Of a stretch of DNA of 64,000 nucleotides, positions 42,691 through 55,226 are shown one piece after another. Numbering within the stretch: position 1 is the first letter of the stretch; each line of letters starts with the position of its first letter. Both the position numbers and the translations under genes were made by a program. The stretch is from Lantana camara (taxonomy: Eukaryota > Streptophyta > Magnoliopsida > Lamiales > Verbenaceae): the NCBI GenBank assembly GCA_037501455.1, contig CM074862.1, positions 58,869,501-58,933,500 of the forward strand, given 5' to 3'. Below the pieces are notes generated by a model that did not search any database, was not told where the DNA came from, and saw only the letters and a program-made list of their open reading frames with translations.

Positions 42691-43883
42691 GAACAAAAAA
42701 GCATAAGCACAAGTACTCGAATCTAAAACATGCAAAGCACAACCAAGGCACACAACAAAGGACTACTGTACGGTCAAGTCGTTCTCCAACGGTGAGGTAA
42801 AGGCGTTCATCATGACAAAGGCGTCTCTCAAAGCTCACCGTAACAAAGTGCACAAAATCAAGCGTGTACAACATCCAAGGTTACAAATATCACAAGAATT
42901 AACTCATTCTTACATCATACAAGTTCACCAAAGTATCCAAGATTATGCAATTCAATTACTAACTTTATACCTAGTAGTAACGTGCATAGAAAGGTCATTC
43001 GATTCAATTACCAAGCTCATGTCTTGTATTAACATGCATAGAAAAAGTCAGTTCGAGCGTTTAACGTACGTGAAGTTGTAAGTATCTAAACATAGCAATT
43101 ACAAGTCATACTTTAATAATTAATTCAAGTAGTACTAATCAAGAAATCATAATCTTAGTCATGTATAAGTCTACGTCATGCTCAATACATATAAGGCATG
43201 CATTTATTCACATAAGGTCATTCTTTCAAGGTAAACGGCATATTCTCGATTCCTTTATATCATACTCTATGGGCTTATAGCCTGGTTTGAAACATAAGCT
43301 CAAGTGATACACACATTCATAGTTTAGAGATATTACAAATAGATTCCCCTAGGTGATTCACAAAAGTTGTAATTAATACATAAACATCCTCTTGGTTTCT
43401 AACAACTTAACATAAACCACCCCATTGTTAATTAATGAGGCATGATTCTCCAATTACATGAAAGTTCCCCATAAATAAATTCCGACATAATTTCAACAAA
43501 AATCATGCATCCCGAAAACAGGGAAACAACATGGTCTCACAAGTATTTATTCATGCTTCAAATCTATTTAACATAGCTCATAAATCCAAAGGTTGCATTA
43601 ATACAAGGGTTACTAGAGTTATCGCGTTGTAGCACAACTTATCCAAGAAAGCATTTATACAATTGTACAAGTAGGAGACAAACTAAATACAACGTAACAT
43701 TTATTGTCAATCATTACCGACATAGCATAAGAGAGGCTATAAAATAAATAAAGTTTAGGTAGAATGCATGTATCAACTATCAAGTACACCACCCAGTAAA
43801 GAACAATCAATGAATTTCCAACTTACCGTATTCACATGGCACTTAAAGCAATTAGCATCACAAGCCACATGCATATCAAATAA
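42691..43883 (-). other. Tek-E internal sequence without recognisable genes
   Basis: AT-rich, no long open frame, no similarity I recognise to gag or pol. It lies between the nucleocapsid frame and the hairpin array, replacing reverse transcriptase, RNase H and most of integrase. Confidence 0.6.
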
Positions 43884-45014
43884 TCACATTCTAGCATATA
43901 TCATTAACAAGTATAACAATCCGGTAATGACATCCAAACCAAAATGTATGAGTGTTATGCCATGTATGCAATTCGTACCTTTCACTGTAGTAATGAAGTC
44001 ATGCTCATCATCCTCTTGCCCTCCATTCAACACATAGGCTCGTGCATGAGCTACGGGCCTTTCCATACCACCCGAACCTTGAGTCTTTGGCTTAACAAAA
44101 TTCCTTGCTATGTGCTTGGTGCCCCCACAATTGAAACATTTACCAAGCTTCTTCCAACAACTTTCCTCACGGTGAGTGATGCTACCACAATGATCACAAA
44201 GTTTATACCCTTGCGTAGCCGGTAGAGTTTTCTTCCCTTTCCCCTTGTTACCTATCATAGGACCTTTCTTCGGTAGAGGAGATTGAGAGAAAGAACGAGG
44301 GATAGCTCTCTTCTTATCACCCAGACCTCGTTCCTTTTTCTAGTCACATTTCCTTGCCCAATGCTCTGAACTACCACAAGTGAAGCATTTCCCAAGCTTT
44401 CCCCAACATTTGTCTCCCCGATAGCTAATGCCACCACAATGCTCACACGGATCACGACCCTTAGTAGCTTGAGGGGCCAGTATTTGAGATGTGGAAATCT
44501 TAGCCTTACCCTTCTTATCCGTATGGTGGTCTCTCCTCCGATCGCAATCCTTAGCTTCACTTTTTGGGTTACCACATATATAACACTTCCCGTGTCTTTC
44601 CCGATAGTTATCCCCGAAGTGATTGGCGCTCCCACAGTGTTTGTACGAGTTTTGGCCCTTAATAACTGAAGAGGTCGATGATCCAGATGCAGAAGTTTTA
44701 GCCTTCTTACCTGTTGACTCCTTATGTGGTACTCGGGAAGTCGAAGGTGCTATTAACGATGGTGATCTCTTAGACCCCGATCCGAAAACTACTCCTTTAG
44801 TTCAAAACCCTTGTTCCTTGACGGTGGGCGTAGGTATCGATGCCGGAGGTGCCAGTAAGGTTTCCTGTGCTTGGATGACTTGCAAAATCTGAATCATAAT
44901 AGTAAGCAAATCGTTGACTTTCGGAGGCGGCGGTGGTGGTGCATTTTGATTCTCCGCCGAAGGATCTTGCTCATTTTAGCGAGTCGGAGAGCGGTCGCGT
45001 CTACGAGGCGGCAT
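43884..45014 (-). pseudogene. gag: Tek-E nucleocapsid-only Gag with triplicated zinc-knuckle pairs
   Basis: One frame of 376 codons with three stops (44976, 44802, 44340) from MPPRRRDRSPTR at 45014 to a TGA at 43884. The N-terminus and a proline run match other Tekay Gags, but the capsid domain is absent. A Ser/Lys-rich linker follows, then three tandem modules of two CCHC motifs each: from about residue 124 (YKHCGSANHFGDNY; CYICGNPKSEAKDC), about 188 (CEHCGGISYRGDKC; CFTCGSSEHWARKC) and about 264 (CDHCGSITHREESC; CFNCGGTKHIARNF). Two of the six are intact. It ends in ARAYVLNGGQEDDE and TNCIHGI, the lead-in to protease, and stops before the DPGATHSF site. The product would bind nucleic acid but not assemble a capsid. 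Confidence 0.8.
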
Positions 45015-45930
45015 CCTACACACAATCTTATCATGTATGCATGTAGGTAAGTTATATGCTCATGTCACATAATATCAAGCAAGCAATGTAATTGCATAAT
45101 TTAAAAGCAATAGTTAACAAGATATATGTATCATAAGGTTGTACATAAATCAAAATAAGCCAACATATAAACACGGACTTAATCAAGTACAATGAAGTAG
45201 TTACAATTTAGGTGACATAAGCAAGTAATCAACGTAATAGTCACAATGGAAACAACATGTTCAATAAAAAAAAAATTTCAATTATGCAAGTACAATTATG
45301 TTAATCAACAATGTAGCATATGCAAAATGAATCAATTTAAAACACATAAGCAAGTAGACAATTAAACAAGTTGTCCAAGGAGAGCTCCAGTTATCTAAGG
45401 CAAGAACACAATCATTTTTAAGGTGCGAGCATAATTAATTATAAAACAGTTCAGTTGTACAACACATTAGTAACAAGGAGCATGTAGTTCTTAAGTTTCC
45501 AAGGTAAGTTAGACAATTAATCGAGTCATTCGTTCAACCTTCAAAGCATGCTTCTAAAAGTACAAAAATTTAAGCTATAAGCATTTATGGAGAAGCTATA
45601 AGCACATAAACATGCATTTCTAATTAAAGCAAACAAAATAGCCATTGAAGAAATAGAATCTTTCAATAGAAGTCAATTAATAGGGGAGCAAGCAAGTCTT
45701 CATTTGTAAGGTAATCATACAATTAATTCAATTGTACCTAACATGATTCAAATCAGGCAAAAGCATGCGCAAGTGTCTTAAAAAGATGGGAGCATGTAAT
45801 CGAGTAGTTCAGAAAATCCATGTCAACTATTCAAAATTTCTAGTCAAGTAAATGCAACGCACAAATTATTCCTATGCCATACGACCTAGACCGACACAAC
45901 ACGACTCAAGAGCCCAGTTTTGAACCTGCG
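45015..45930 (-). other. Tek-E leader
   Basis: About 900 bases between primer site and gag, AT-rich, no open frame of note. Contains the leader motif (plus-strand TTCCTATGCCATACGACCTA, 45869-45888), 42 bases from the primer site. Longer than the 190-240 bases of Tek-A and Tek-C. Confidence 0.65.
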
Positions 45931-45942
45931 GCTCTGATACCA
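45931..45942 (-). promoter_or_regulatory. Tek-E primer-binding site
   Basis: Plus-strand GCTCTGATACCA, 12 bases from the LTR at 45955. Confidence 0.9.
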
Positions 45943-45954
45943 ACCAAATAGGGG

Positions 45955-48312
45955 TGTAACGCCCCGACGAGGGCATCGACGCCTATCCCGCGCTACGGAC
46001 CTAGCTTGTATATAGAATTGCTATCCATATACCCGCCAAGACCAAGCAAGCGGTGACAAACGGACAACCTAGCTAGGCGGTACTAGACTCACAAAGCGAG
46101 TAAATCATACACAAGTATACGGAAGCTTAAATCAAAACATAACAGTGCATAAGAATCATTCGTTCATCAATTAAGTGACCATTACGGTCCAGCACAAAAT
46201 GCTCAAGGTACGGAATGCAAAATCATCCTAATGACCACACGGTCCAAACTAGCATAATGAGACATCATACATATTAAATCCATAAATCCCGAAAACAACA
46301 TAACACAAGTCATAAGTAACAAAGTATGCTACAAGCATAACAAGTACAAACTAGACCACTAGACAAGACTCCAAATAAGACTTCGCCTAGCATGACTCCA
46401 AAACGCAACCTGCGGACACGAAGGGGAAATGGAGTTAGTTCAAAAGGAACCGGTGAGGAGAAGTATAGATAATATAAGTGATATAAGAGGATTCGATGCA
46501 TGCTCAACAATAAAGGGTGTTCATGATCCAAACTCATTTGAGAAATCAATGCAAGTTTTATAAAACTCGGATCACAAACCACACACACACACACACAACC
46601 GGCTCAGCGAGTACGAGCACTCCATCCTTACTTCTCAAAACCAAGTAAAACGAACCAATCCATCCTTACGCCGTTGATGTCAAAGGTGTACTGCCCCCGG
46701 ACATCCTTACATGTTTTGAAGAGACGGGTCCATAAAACCGGCCTCTCCCTTGCAAACCTTAACGCCGAAACCTCCTCGGAGTCTTAGTTAGCAAGTTTCT
46801 TGCATGTGGGAACTTTGAATGAGGACATCCATCGACCTTTGCTTTCCCAGAATATCACTCACCTCGGTCCCCGAGCGCTATAATCCAACGAAGCAAGCGT
46901 CCTTCCATGGGGCAACTTACATCTCGCTACACAACTTACACTTACGTAATACTTAAATGAAAGTCTCAAAAGTATTTTGGGTACCTATCCCATATGCGAA
47001 AACTCAAGTTTTACTTGTAAACCGTTTTCTGTAAGTAAATATCCATAATACGAGCAAAGCTCACAAAACTTGGCTTACAAAGCCTACATATACGTTTTGG
47101 AAATGGGAGTTTAACTCGTTAAATATGATAGGCCATATGTGTCCACAGTTTTGAAAGCATTTCATATATATATAACTCATCTCCTTTACCACGAACTTCA
47201 AAGGTCAAGTACGAACAAGGAAGGTTACACGTCCGGAGACTCAACCACCTATCAAGACAAACGTATCAACAAGGTAAGACACGACTCAAGACCAAATAAG
47301 ATGACGCACGGCTTCACAATGAATGCAAACATGCAAATGATGTGTTATGAACATCCAAGATAGCATAAGTTTAGCAATTACAATCAAACAACATCATATG
47401 AGGCATATAACAAACTTTCAAGTCATAAGACATGCAAATAACATGTGAATCATACTTAACATATTCTCGCAAATAATCAAGGTATACAAGGCATTACAAT
47501 GCACATAAACATGATTCCAACTCGTATCTATCGTACTAGGGGTGTGGGAAGTGTAAGGGAAGTGAAAACGAAGCAAAACGATCAAAATCATAAAAACTCA
47601 TTTTTAGGACTCGAGAGTGCACAAACGGCCGTTTGGCCTTATAGAGCAAATTGTAAACGCCTGTTTGGGCTTAAAAATCATGACAGTGGCTTCCCACACG
47701 GGGGTTTAGGGTTTTAGTTCAAAATCAAAACCCTTGTTTGGCATGCTGCTGTTGCAAAACTCAAATACGAACATATGCTTAAACATGGTGAAATTTTTGC
47801 TCTAAACACTCTAAAATCATGCTTCAAAGTTCATACAATATGCATAAACATAATTAAACATCAAGTAGCATGTCAAGAACATCTAGGAACAAGTATTCAT
47901 CAAGAAATTCCATAAATTCATTCAAGAACTTCATCTTCTTCATGTTCATGAAAGCTTCAAGCATTATCAATGGTAAAATCTTCAATCATGCATAAAACTC
48001 AAAGATATCTATCACATTCTTCATAAAAACACATAAGGAGCAAGAATCCATCATCATATCAAGCCAAAACATGGTAGAACATAGACATGCAATAATTTCT
48101 CAGGAAAGCTTCAAAGGTCAACAATGGTGGATTTCACATAAGAGCATCAAACATGAAATACCTACACCAAATAGTTCCTAGCAACATAAGAAACATATTT
48201 CCATCAACAAACTCGGATTAAATTCATCTAACAAGAACCCTAGGTTTCAAACTCAAGCTTCAAGTTCAAAGAAGAAGACCTACATAAGCATTCAAGCATT
48301 TCTTACCTTAAG
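45955..48312 (-). repeat. Tek-E 5' LTR, interrupted by CRM-F2
   Basis: Starts TGTAACGCCCCG and runs to CTTACCTTAAG, where CRM-F2 enters (target site TTAAG, 48308-48312). Matches 1597-2388 and 40906-41082. It contains the complete inferred intron 46411-48306 on the minus strand: donor AAG|GTAAGA, hairpin GTTC/GAAC at 46439-46451, CTAAC on sense at 46435-46439, and CAG 26 bases on. Arms GCTAGGCG / CGCCTAGC near 46073 and 46386. The sense start of this LTR is missing from the window. Confidence 0.85.
46411..48306 (-). other. Inferred intron inside the Tek-E LTR
   Basis: 1896 bases on the minus strand between a consensus donor (also intact at 41076 in the other LTR) and a CAG acceptor preceded by a C/T-rich run. 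Palindromes AAAC/GTTT with sense loops GGCC (47622-47635) and AGGC (47655-47666) lie inside, about 640-685 bases from the donor. CRM-F2 inserted five bases from the donor. Confidence 0.5.
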
Positions 48313-49036
48313 TGATACGAACTCCACGTACTTGCCGTGAAACCCTATACCAATACTTGGTGTTCTTGATTTTCGATCGTCCACTTCAAGGTTAAAATTG
48401 AGGAGTGTGACCCGTTTGCTATAATGAGCAATGAACCAACACTGTCAGATTTGAAAAGTAATGCACCCCGTCGACTATAATGAGTCGGGAAATGACATTA
48501 TCCGGTGGAGGGTTTGAAACCCTAATGACGTTCAGCTAAGAACTAGAGAGTTTAACTCACTTGAATCATAATTCATTAAGAGTTGACTGAAAGAAACAAA
48601 ATACAAGGCTGGAATTTAAAGATGCATGCATGTGAATTCTAAGAGACAATTCAGAATTCAAAGAGACAAACTATTCCCGCCTCTTTCATTTTAGGGTAAA
48701 AAAAAAGGGCTTAACCTAATCTAAATGCATGGAAAATAAATAAAAAGATGGCCTAAAGTATAATATAATAGTTCAGGGCCAAATTACAATAAACATAACA
48801 CAATTTGGGCTTAAAATTCGATCACTAAGACATTGAAACAAGGTGGATTGGATCCAGCTGAATACTTGTCTTCTTAGTGCTCTTCTTGAGTTATTTGGAT
48901 CAAACGAGATTGAACTTCCTCGTGCATTCTTTTGGACCATGACCATGTGATAGGTCCAACATAACTTGGTTCATCTTGAGTTGTGATCATATCAACATTT
49001 GGATCAAAGTATGGCCTTGTCTTATGATTCACATCA
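48313..49036 (-). repeat. CRM-F2 3' LTR
   Basis: 724 bp, TGATACG...CACATCA on the plus strand, over 90% like CRM-F1 and CRM-F3 LTRs by eye. It carries the pol tail but with a one-base loss near 49078 just outside, which breaks the frame. Confidence 0.85.
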
Positions 49037-49891
49037 TCCTCCCCTTCTTGAAAAGGATTCGACCTCGAATCAAAACTGTATCAAAAGGAGTTAAATCAGC
49101 CACATTAAAAGTTTCACTTACACTATACTTACCCGGAAGATCAATTTTGTATGCATTATCATTAATCCTCTCCAACACTTTGAATGGTCCATCTCCCCTT
49201 GGATCAAGCTTGGACTTCCATTGGTTATTGAATCTCTCCTTCCTAAAATGTACCCAAACTAAATCACCTTTCTTGAAAACAACCTTCCTTCGTCCCTTGT
49301 TAGCATGGATCATAGCTTGATTGTTTCTCTTGAGGATAGGAAGTCGTGCATCTTCATGCATTTTCTTCACTCGTTCAGCCTTCTCTTTTCCATCTAAACT
49401 CACAAGCTCATTCATAGGCAAAGGAAGTAAATCGAGAGGGGTTAAAGGGTTAAATCCATACACAACTTCAAAAGGTGAAAAGGAAGTAGAAGAATATATT
49501 GAACGATTATAAGCAAATTCAACAAACGGAATACATTCAACCCAATTCTTTGAATATGTTTTAAAAACAGCCCTTAAAAGAGTTCACAAGGTTCTATTTA
49601 CAACTTCCGTTTGTCCATCCGTTTGAGGATCACAAGTGGTTGAAAACAGCAACTTAGTTCCCAATTTCCCCCACAAAACCCTCCAAAAATGACTTAAGAA
49701 CTTCACATCTCGATCACTTACAATAGACTTTGGAATTCCATGAAGTTTTACTACTTCTTTAAAGAATAAACTTGCCACATTTGTTACATCATCCGTTTTA
49801 TTACAAGGGATAAAATGTGCCATTTTAGAGAAACGGTCAACAACAACAAAAATTAAATCCTTCCTGTTTTGTGTTCTTGGCATTCCTAACA
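48811..49891 (-). pseudogene. CRM-F2 integrase, C-terminal part
   Basis: Minus strand from 49891: [20 protein letters not shown] (start of the integrase core), [37 protein letters not shown] (second catalytic Asp), [20 protein letters not shown] (catalytic Glu), then a broken stretch, FNPLTPLDLLPLPMNE, the GPY/F module and FNVADLTPFD, a frameshift near 49078, and the LTR-encoded tail to about 48811. The N-terminal integrase and all upstream pol are cut off by Tek-H at 49892. The domain order matches CRM-like chromoviruses. The coding-LTR overlap and the GPITRSRSK-type tail support that placement but do not prove it. Confidence 0.8.
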
Positions 49892-50797
49892 TGTAACAGC
49901 CCGTATCAGGACCTAGCTGGAACCAGTAAATCAAAGAGGACAAGAATGCGTTTATATACCTTGGTTCACCTTTACAAATGTTCATGCATTGCATTCTTAT
50001 GTGAACAATGTGCATTCATTAGTCGTATTCTGTTTTAAGGGGGATTTCCTTACCACGAACCAAATTTACTATTCATTTCCCGAGCCTACCTTGTCCTAGC
50101 ATCTCATTGGAACCCTAGAGGTTCATAACTCATGTTTCCCAGTCATATGAACATGTTTTCCAAGCTTCGAAATCCTTTCTTGATCATTAGGGGTATTTTG
50201 GGAATTTTTGTCAAAAGTACTATTCATTTTCCGAACCAACACTATGCCATTTTATTTGAGAAACCCTAGAGAACCTATACTTATTTTCTTAGAATTTTTC
50301 AGTCCTCTTTTCAATACTTCATGGTTTCGTTTATTTGTCCAAAGCAATTCAAGAATTTATTTTCAAATAAAAATTTCCGTCGGTAGAATATATTTTCTTT
50401 GATAGGATGATTTAACCCTTGAAACCATCGCCATAACGTTCCTCGATTTTTTCTACATTTTTTAAGAACCTTTGGACCATCAAATCATACTCTAAGTATT
50501 TATTTCATAATTAAAATAATTTTCGAAATTCCAAAAATCCCTATCTTCCGGAGCTTATAACTTTTAAATCGTACGTCTGATTTCGACCCGTGAGTAACCG
50601 TTTCGAAACTAATTTTATTTCCTAATTCTTGGACACTTTTCCAGCTTCAAAAATACGCAGGAGAAAGGTGGAATTATCAGAATACCCCTGCTGTGACAAT
50701 TATGTAAAGAAGGAAACCTATTTTTGGAAATTTCATAAAATACCCCACTTAAGTCCCTAGAGTAAATATTTATTGCACTTTGGTCCTTCCCAACAAC

Positions 50798-50805
50798 TAT
50801 AAATA
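50798..50805 (+). promoter_or_regulatory. TATA box of the Tek-H LTR
   Basis: TATAAATA, 80 bases before the donor at 50883/50884, followed by a C/T-rich leader-like stretch. It is the best core promoter visible among the Tekay LTRs here. Confidence 0.55.
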
Positions 50806-51320
50806 AGTGTGTTGGGGTCTCATTTATTGCTCACTCCATTCTCTTCCTCTCCCCCTAGGACCGAACCCCTCCCCCCTTGTAAGGTTAGTTTTCTTATTTT
50901 TTTTATGTTTTAATATATGTTTTATTTTATGTTTTAATTTATTTATTAATTATGCTAGGTTTAGGTTTTAATATATATTTTATTTTATGCATGAATTATG
51001 TGATTTAATTTATGCTTTAAATATTCATGAATTTATGAATTATGTTTCTTATAGTATAGTTTATTATGAAATGTGTTACATAAATTAATTATGTTACAAT
51101 TTAATTATGTGAAAATTATTATGACATGTTACATGTTACATTTTATTTATTTTATGATCATACTTAGATAATTTTATTTATTACATGATTTAATTTAATG
51201 TTACATGTTTAATTAATTGTTACATAATTATACTTGACCAATTGATATATGTTATGGTATACATGTATAATATACGTATACGTATTTGATTCCTCTATGT
51301 ATAAATACGTGTATACATTT

Positions 51321-51557
51321 GTATAAATACTATATGTATTTTCATAATAAAATACGTATGTACTTTTGTATAAATACCGTATGTATTCTAGTATAAATAC
51401 TGCATGTATTCTTGTATAAATACTGTATGTACCCTGTATAAATACGGTAGGTATCCCAGTATAAATACCGTATACATGCAGTATAAATACCGTATACATA
51501 CCATATAAATACACTTATACATACAGTATAAGTACCGTATAGATACAGTATATATAC
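51321..51557 (+). repeat. Tandem TATAAATAC array in the Tek-H LTR
   Basis: GTATAAATAC or a one-to-two base variant at 51321, 51368, 51391, 51414, 51436, 51459, 51481, 51503, 51526 and 51548: after the first, a strict 22-23 base period. Many units continue CGTATGTAT or CGTATACAT, making GTATA...TATAC palindromes. Confidence 0.85.
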
Positions 51558-51578
51558 CGTATACTTGAATAGTGACAT

Positions 51579-51643
51579 TTGACCATTGACCTTGACCTTT
51601 GACCCTTGACCTTTGACTTTGACCTTGATCAAGAATTTTGACT
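51579..51643 (+). repeat. Cluster of TTGAC boxes in the Tek-H LTR
   Basis: TTGAC[C/T] starts at 51579, 51586, 51592, 51599, 51606, 51613, 51619 and 51638, a 6-7 base period. TTGAC[C/T] is the W-box core bound by WRKY factors. A simple-sequence expansion explains it equally well. Confidence 0.7.
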
Positions 51644-53467
51644 TTTAACCTAAATGATCGTTTCGAAGAGACGAATTCAACGGTCGAAGCCTTTTTCAAA
51701 AATTCTCAAAAACAGGAGATCAAAGTAGGTTTCAAAGTTCACATTCTTTTCTAAATGAGATTGTTTTAAGACTCTAAGAATATATCATTAAGTTATTGAT
51801 ACGAGCTTTCAATTGAGACTAATCATTACTCGAATCCTTTGATCGAAAAAGAGTATTCCTTGTTCAAGCCTTTTGCTTTCTCGCCAATCGTATGTTCCAT
51901 TCTTAGTTAAATGATTCTCCTGCATTAAATGGTATTACTCTCCTATGTACTGTGTTATATGAATCCTATTATGCCTTCATGCGTTGATGATTATTGAATA
52001 ATTATCACGAAATCTCGCCACATGATATGATATGCTTTGATAATGTTTCGTCCTGTACATATGATATCGTTATGTGCTATTGAATGACTTGAGGTCGACC
52101 CTACTTGTTTATGTGACTATATGGTTTACAGATAGAAACTTAATCATTCACCACTCACAGGTGAAGTTCGGATTTACTGTGGCTCTGGTATTATTGTATA
52201 ATACCGTTTCTGTAGGTGAGGTTTAAACTATTTCAACTGGAACTATGAATATTCCTACGTATTCAAATGATTTCAAAATCAATGCCTTCGGGTGCAAAGA
52301 TTCTTATCTTTCAAGTTAAACGTTTTTCCCATTTTGGTACAATGCTTCAGTTTAAAGTTAATGATCTCTGATATACATCCTGTACACTGATACACGGTCT
52401 TGATTAAAGTTCCAGTTCTTGAACTCTGTGTGCTTTTGCACTTTTGAATATTTTGGATAATGCAAGCCTTGAAATCATGTCTTGTTGGGCCCTGACGGTA
52501 TGGTTGAGTAGTAGACCGGGAGGCGTATGCCAATGGCTGCTACGATACCGACCGTCCTTGTTGATCATGATGATGGTTATAATCGGAGGTTGGTTATACC
52601 ACACCATGATCGGGAGAGGTGGATGTAATTCCTCCCATTCTTGTTTACATCACCGCGGGATAGCATCCTGGGCGCGACAACTGGAGGAAAAAGGATGGTG
52701 CATGTCTCGATACCAATTCTGTTAAATGTTTTCTGGGAGTAAAGGTTGGAGACTGCCTAGCTTGCGGGCAAACTTTGGTTTTAAAGACTGGTTCATACTT
52801 TCGGAAATTGTACCCTATACCCTATTCCCTTTTGTAAGAGTATATATGAACCAGAACCTCTGATGTGTGTGCTTACTAAGAAATCTTGTTTCACAGTAAT
52901 GCTTTGAAGTACGGTTCTGAATTAAAGTTTTAAAGAAAAAGCTCTGAAATTCAGTTTTAAAGTGAAATTTGAAGTAAACCTCTTCTGAAAATCCTAAAGC
53001 TTTCAAGTACTTATATTGTTTCAAAAGTCATGCCTCTAGTCCTTTTGACTAATACCTCTACCCTGTTTTCTGACCTCATGGTTTCAGGTTCAGTGATCGC
53101 TTATTGGCTGGTATCTTGAAGTATAGGAAATCCTTTGTTGTGCTCTTATGGCCAGGTTCTTCTGAACCATCTGGGACACCACCCCTCGATGATAATGTAA
53201 TGTCCAATTAGGTATTTATCATTCTAGGCTCCGGTGTCCTTTGTTACTTGTTTACACTAGTTATATTATACCTTGACACTCTATCGAAACATCTCTTTTA
53301 ATACTCAGTTCTTGTGTAGTCCTTGTACTTTGTTACTAGCCTCTTGTGTCTCCTGATTTATCTTTTGAAAGTTTTAAATTTCTCATATTTCCGCTGCAAT
53401 GTTGTCTCCTAGCCACTTGTGAGGTACGACGGTGCGGGGTTATGGCGTTGGGGCGCTACAACTAAGG

Positions 53468-53479
53468 TGGTATCAGAGC
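53468..53479 (+). promoter_or_regulatory. Tek-H primer-binding site
   Basis: TGGTATCAGAGC, 7 bases after the LTR. Overlaps a 10-pair stem AGAGCCCCAG / CTGGGGTTCT (53475-53484 with 53496-53505). Confidence 0.9.
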
Positions 53480-53480
53480 C

Positions 53481-55226
53481 CCAGGTTGCGAAAATCTGGG
53501 GTTCTTAGAGTCTCACAAGTATTCACGTGTCTGTAGTTCTTAAATTGTGATTGATCACTATTTGGGGCGATCGACCAACATGTGATTTGTTACAATTGTA
53601 GTAATAAAACCCTTTTTCAATCGAGTTAACCGTTTAGTTTTATCAACATCAAAACTCTTGAGTTCTATTGAGTCTTTCAGTACTTTTGAAAAACATTCGC
53701 TCGTCAGAGGTTACGATTTTCAGATTTTTACCTCCTTCATCTTCTTACTTGCATCTCCAACTTGTGGAAATTTCCTATTTACACTTCCAGCCCGATCGTG
53801 CTTCAAGTCCTACAGTCACTTGAAGATACCCACAAGGCCCATACATAATGTGTTTTATGTGCTAATTGGATACTGATTACTTGAATGCTGAACTTTGATG
53901 ACTTGTTGTTCCCTGTGTTGAGAAGTACTAGCTAATTGATAATTGATGATTCCTGATATATAATTTTTACTTGAATATCGCTGATTGAATAATGGATGCT
54001 GATTGGCTTTGGTTCTCCACTTTGATATGTACTTGATATTTGTTAATAAGTGTTCTGTGACATGCATACGTGTTTCATGAATATTGCCTCTGTGACATGC
54101 TGTGCACCATTCCTGACCCACATGCATTATATTTTAATAGTTGTTCCTGACTTCCAAAAGTACCTGCTTTGGAACGAAGTGGGAACTCGGATTTCGTTGA
54201 TATGGCCAGAAGTACGGTACACGCTCTTAACACGCCAGTTAAGGTCCTATAACCCTGGCGCCATGCATACATTAATCATCAAAGTTATATGTGTGCGTAC
54301 TTGTTCCTATTGAGTACTTGAGCATGCAAGCATCATAATAAATCCTTTTTAATATTTGCTTTGTTACCCAATTGGTATATAAACGCATAACTTATCAGGT
54401 GTCAATCGCTACTATTAGTTGAATTCTGTCATGCTAACGAAATGAGATATGGGATCGTCCAAGGAATGGATAAGGGATGGGAAGTAGAAGAAACGAAGTA
54501 TGTGTTATGGGAAGTTAAACAGTAATCTTCGTAGGACGACGTAGCCTGTTCTTTGAATAATCAATAAAGGTCAACTCTTGTAAGAGAAATGGAGTTAGTA
54601 TACGAGTTCTTAAAGGAGTCCTTGGATACCGAAACTTATTACCTCCAGAGAATAAGTGTGGTAGGACTATATATATCAGCCATGAGGAAAGTAAGACCAC
54701 TTTTGAGGAAAACCATAATGAACAACTCCGACTGAGTACGAGAGGATGGAAGAAGTAACCTATTAAAGTTATAAAAAAATTGAGGTACGACTACCATAAC
54801 GCGTTGTTGTAGGAAACGTTCGCATTATGCGAAACATCCAGTTGGTGTAATGATACGAAGAGAACTGAATTCCCTGGTAGTAAGGAAAATGTGATATCCC
54901 CTATCGCTAATCGAGAAGTTATTTGGAAAACTAAGAGGTTCCCCGATTACAGTTAAAGTTAGATTTGAATAAGGGCAGCGTGTCCCCAATTGAAGGACAA
55001 AGAAGGATGATCCAGGACCGTTTTCCATACAAAACTAAGGGCACTCCAATTTCACAAAGATAACGCGGAATTGACTATTATATCTACAATAATTGAGAAT
55101 GTGTTGGATTTCCAGAGGGTATCCTTACAAGTTATCCTGAGCTTCGTTGGCAACATCCTGATGTACTTAATGGCTAAAGATGCGAATATATGACAACTAG
55201 AATTGGGCACTTCGCTGGAGCACAAA
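53481..55226 (+). other. Tek-H internal region, no recognisable gene
   Basis: 1.75 kb after the primer site. No capsid, zinc-knuckle or pol motif that I can identify on either strand, although Tek-A and Tek-C start gag within 250 bases. It lacks the leader motif found in the other families. Either a non-coding derivative or too decayed to read. It ends where CRM-F3 begins (flank ACAAA, 55222-55226). Confidence 0.55.

Larger units (their letters stand above)
50884..53087 (+). other. Inferred intron inside the Tek-H LTR
   Basis: Donor AAG|GTTAGT at 50883/50884. Hairpin TAGTC/GACTA with loop CTTTT (53037-53051), overlapped by CTAAT (53049-53053), 34-38 bases before TTTCAG ending 53087. 2204 bases. 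Confidence 0.5.
49892..53460 (+). repeat. Tek-H 5' LTR
   Basis: 3569 bp, TGTAACAGCCCG...GGGGCGCTACA, followed by a primer site. Contains a TATA box, donor, acceptor and two unusual repeats (51321-51557 and 51579-51643). The presumed target site is TAACA (49887-49891) in the integrase of CRM-F2. No 3' LTR is in the window. Confidence 0.85.

Noticed and set aside
51209..51699. Tyr/Ile-rich minus-strand frames over the TATAAATAC array as a repetitive protein
   Set aside because: They are translations of a 22-23 base tandem repeat; no start context or conservation argues for coding.
49892..53460. Tek-H as a solo LTR
   Set aside because: A full primer-binding site with its hairpin follows immediately, so it is a 5' LTR of an element whose right part was lost or interrupted.
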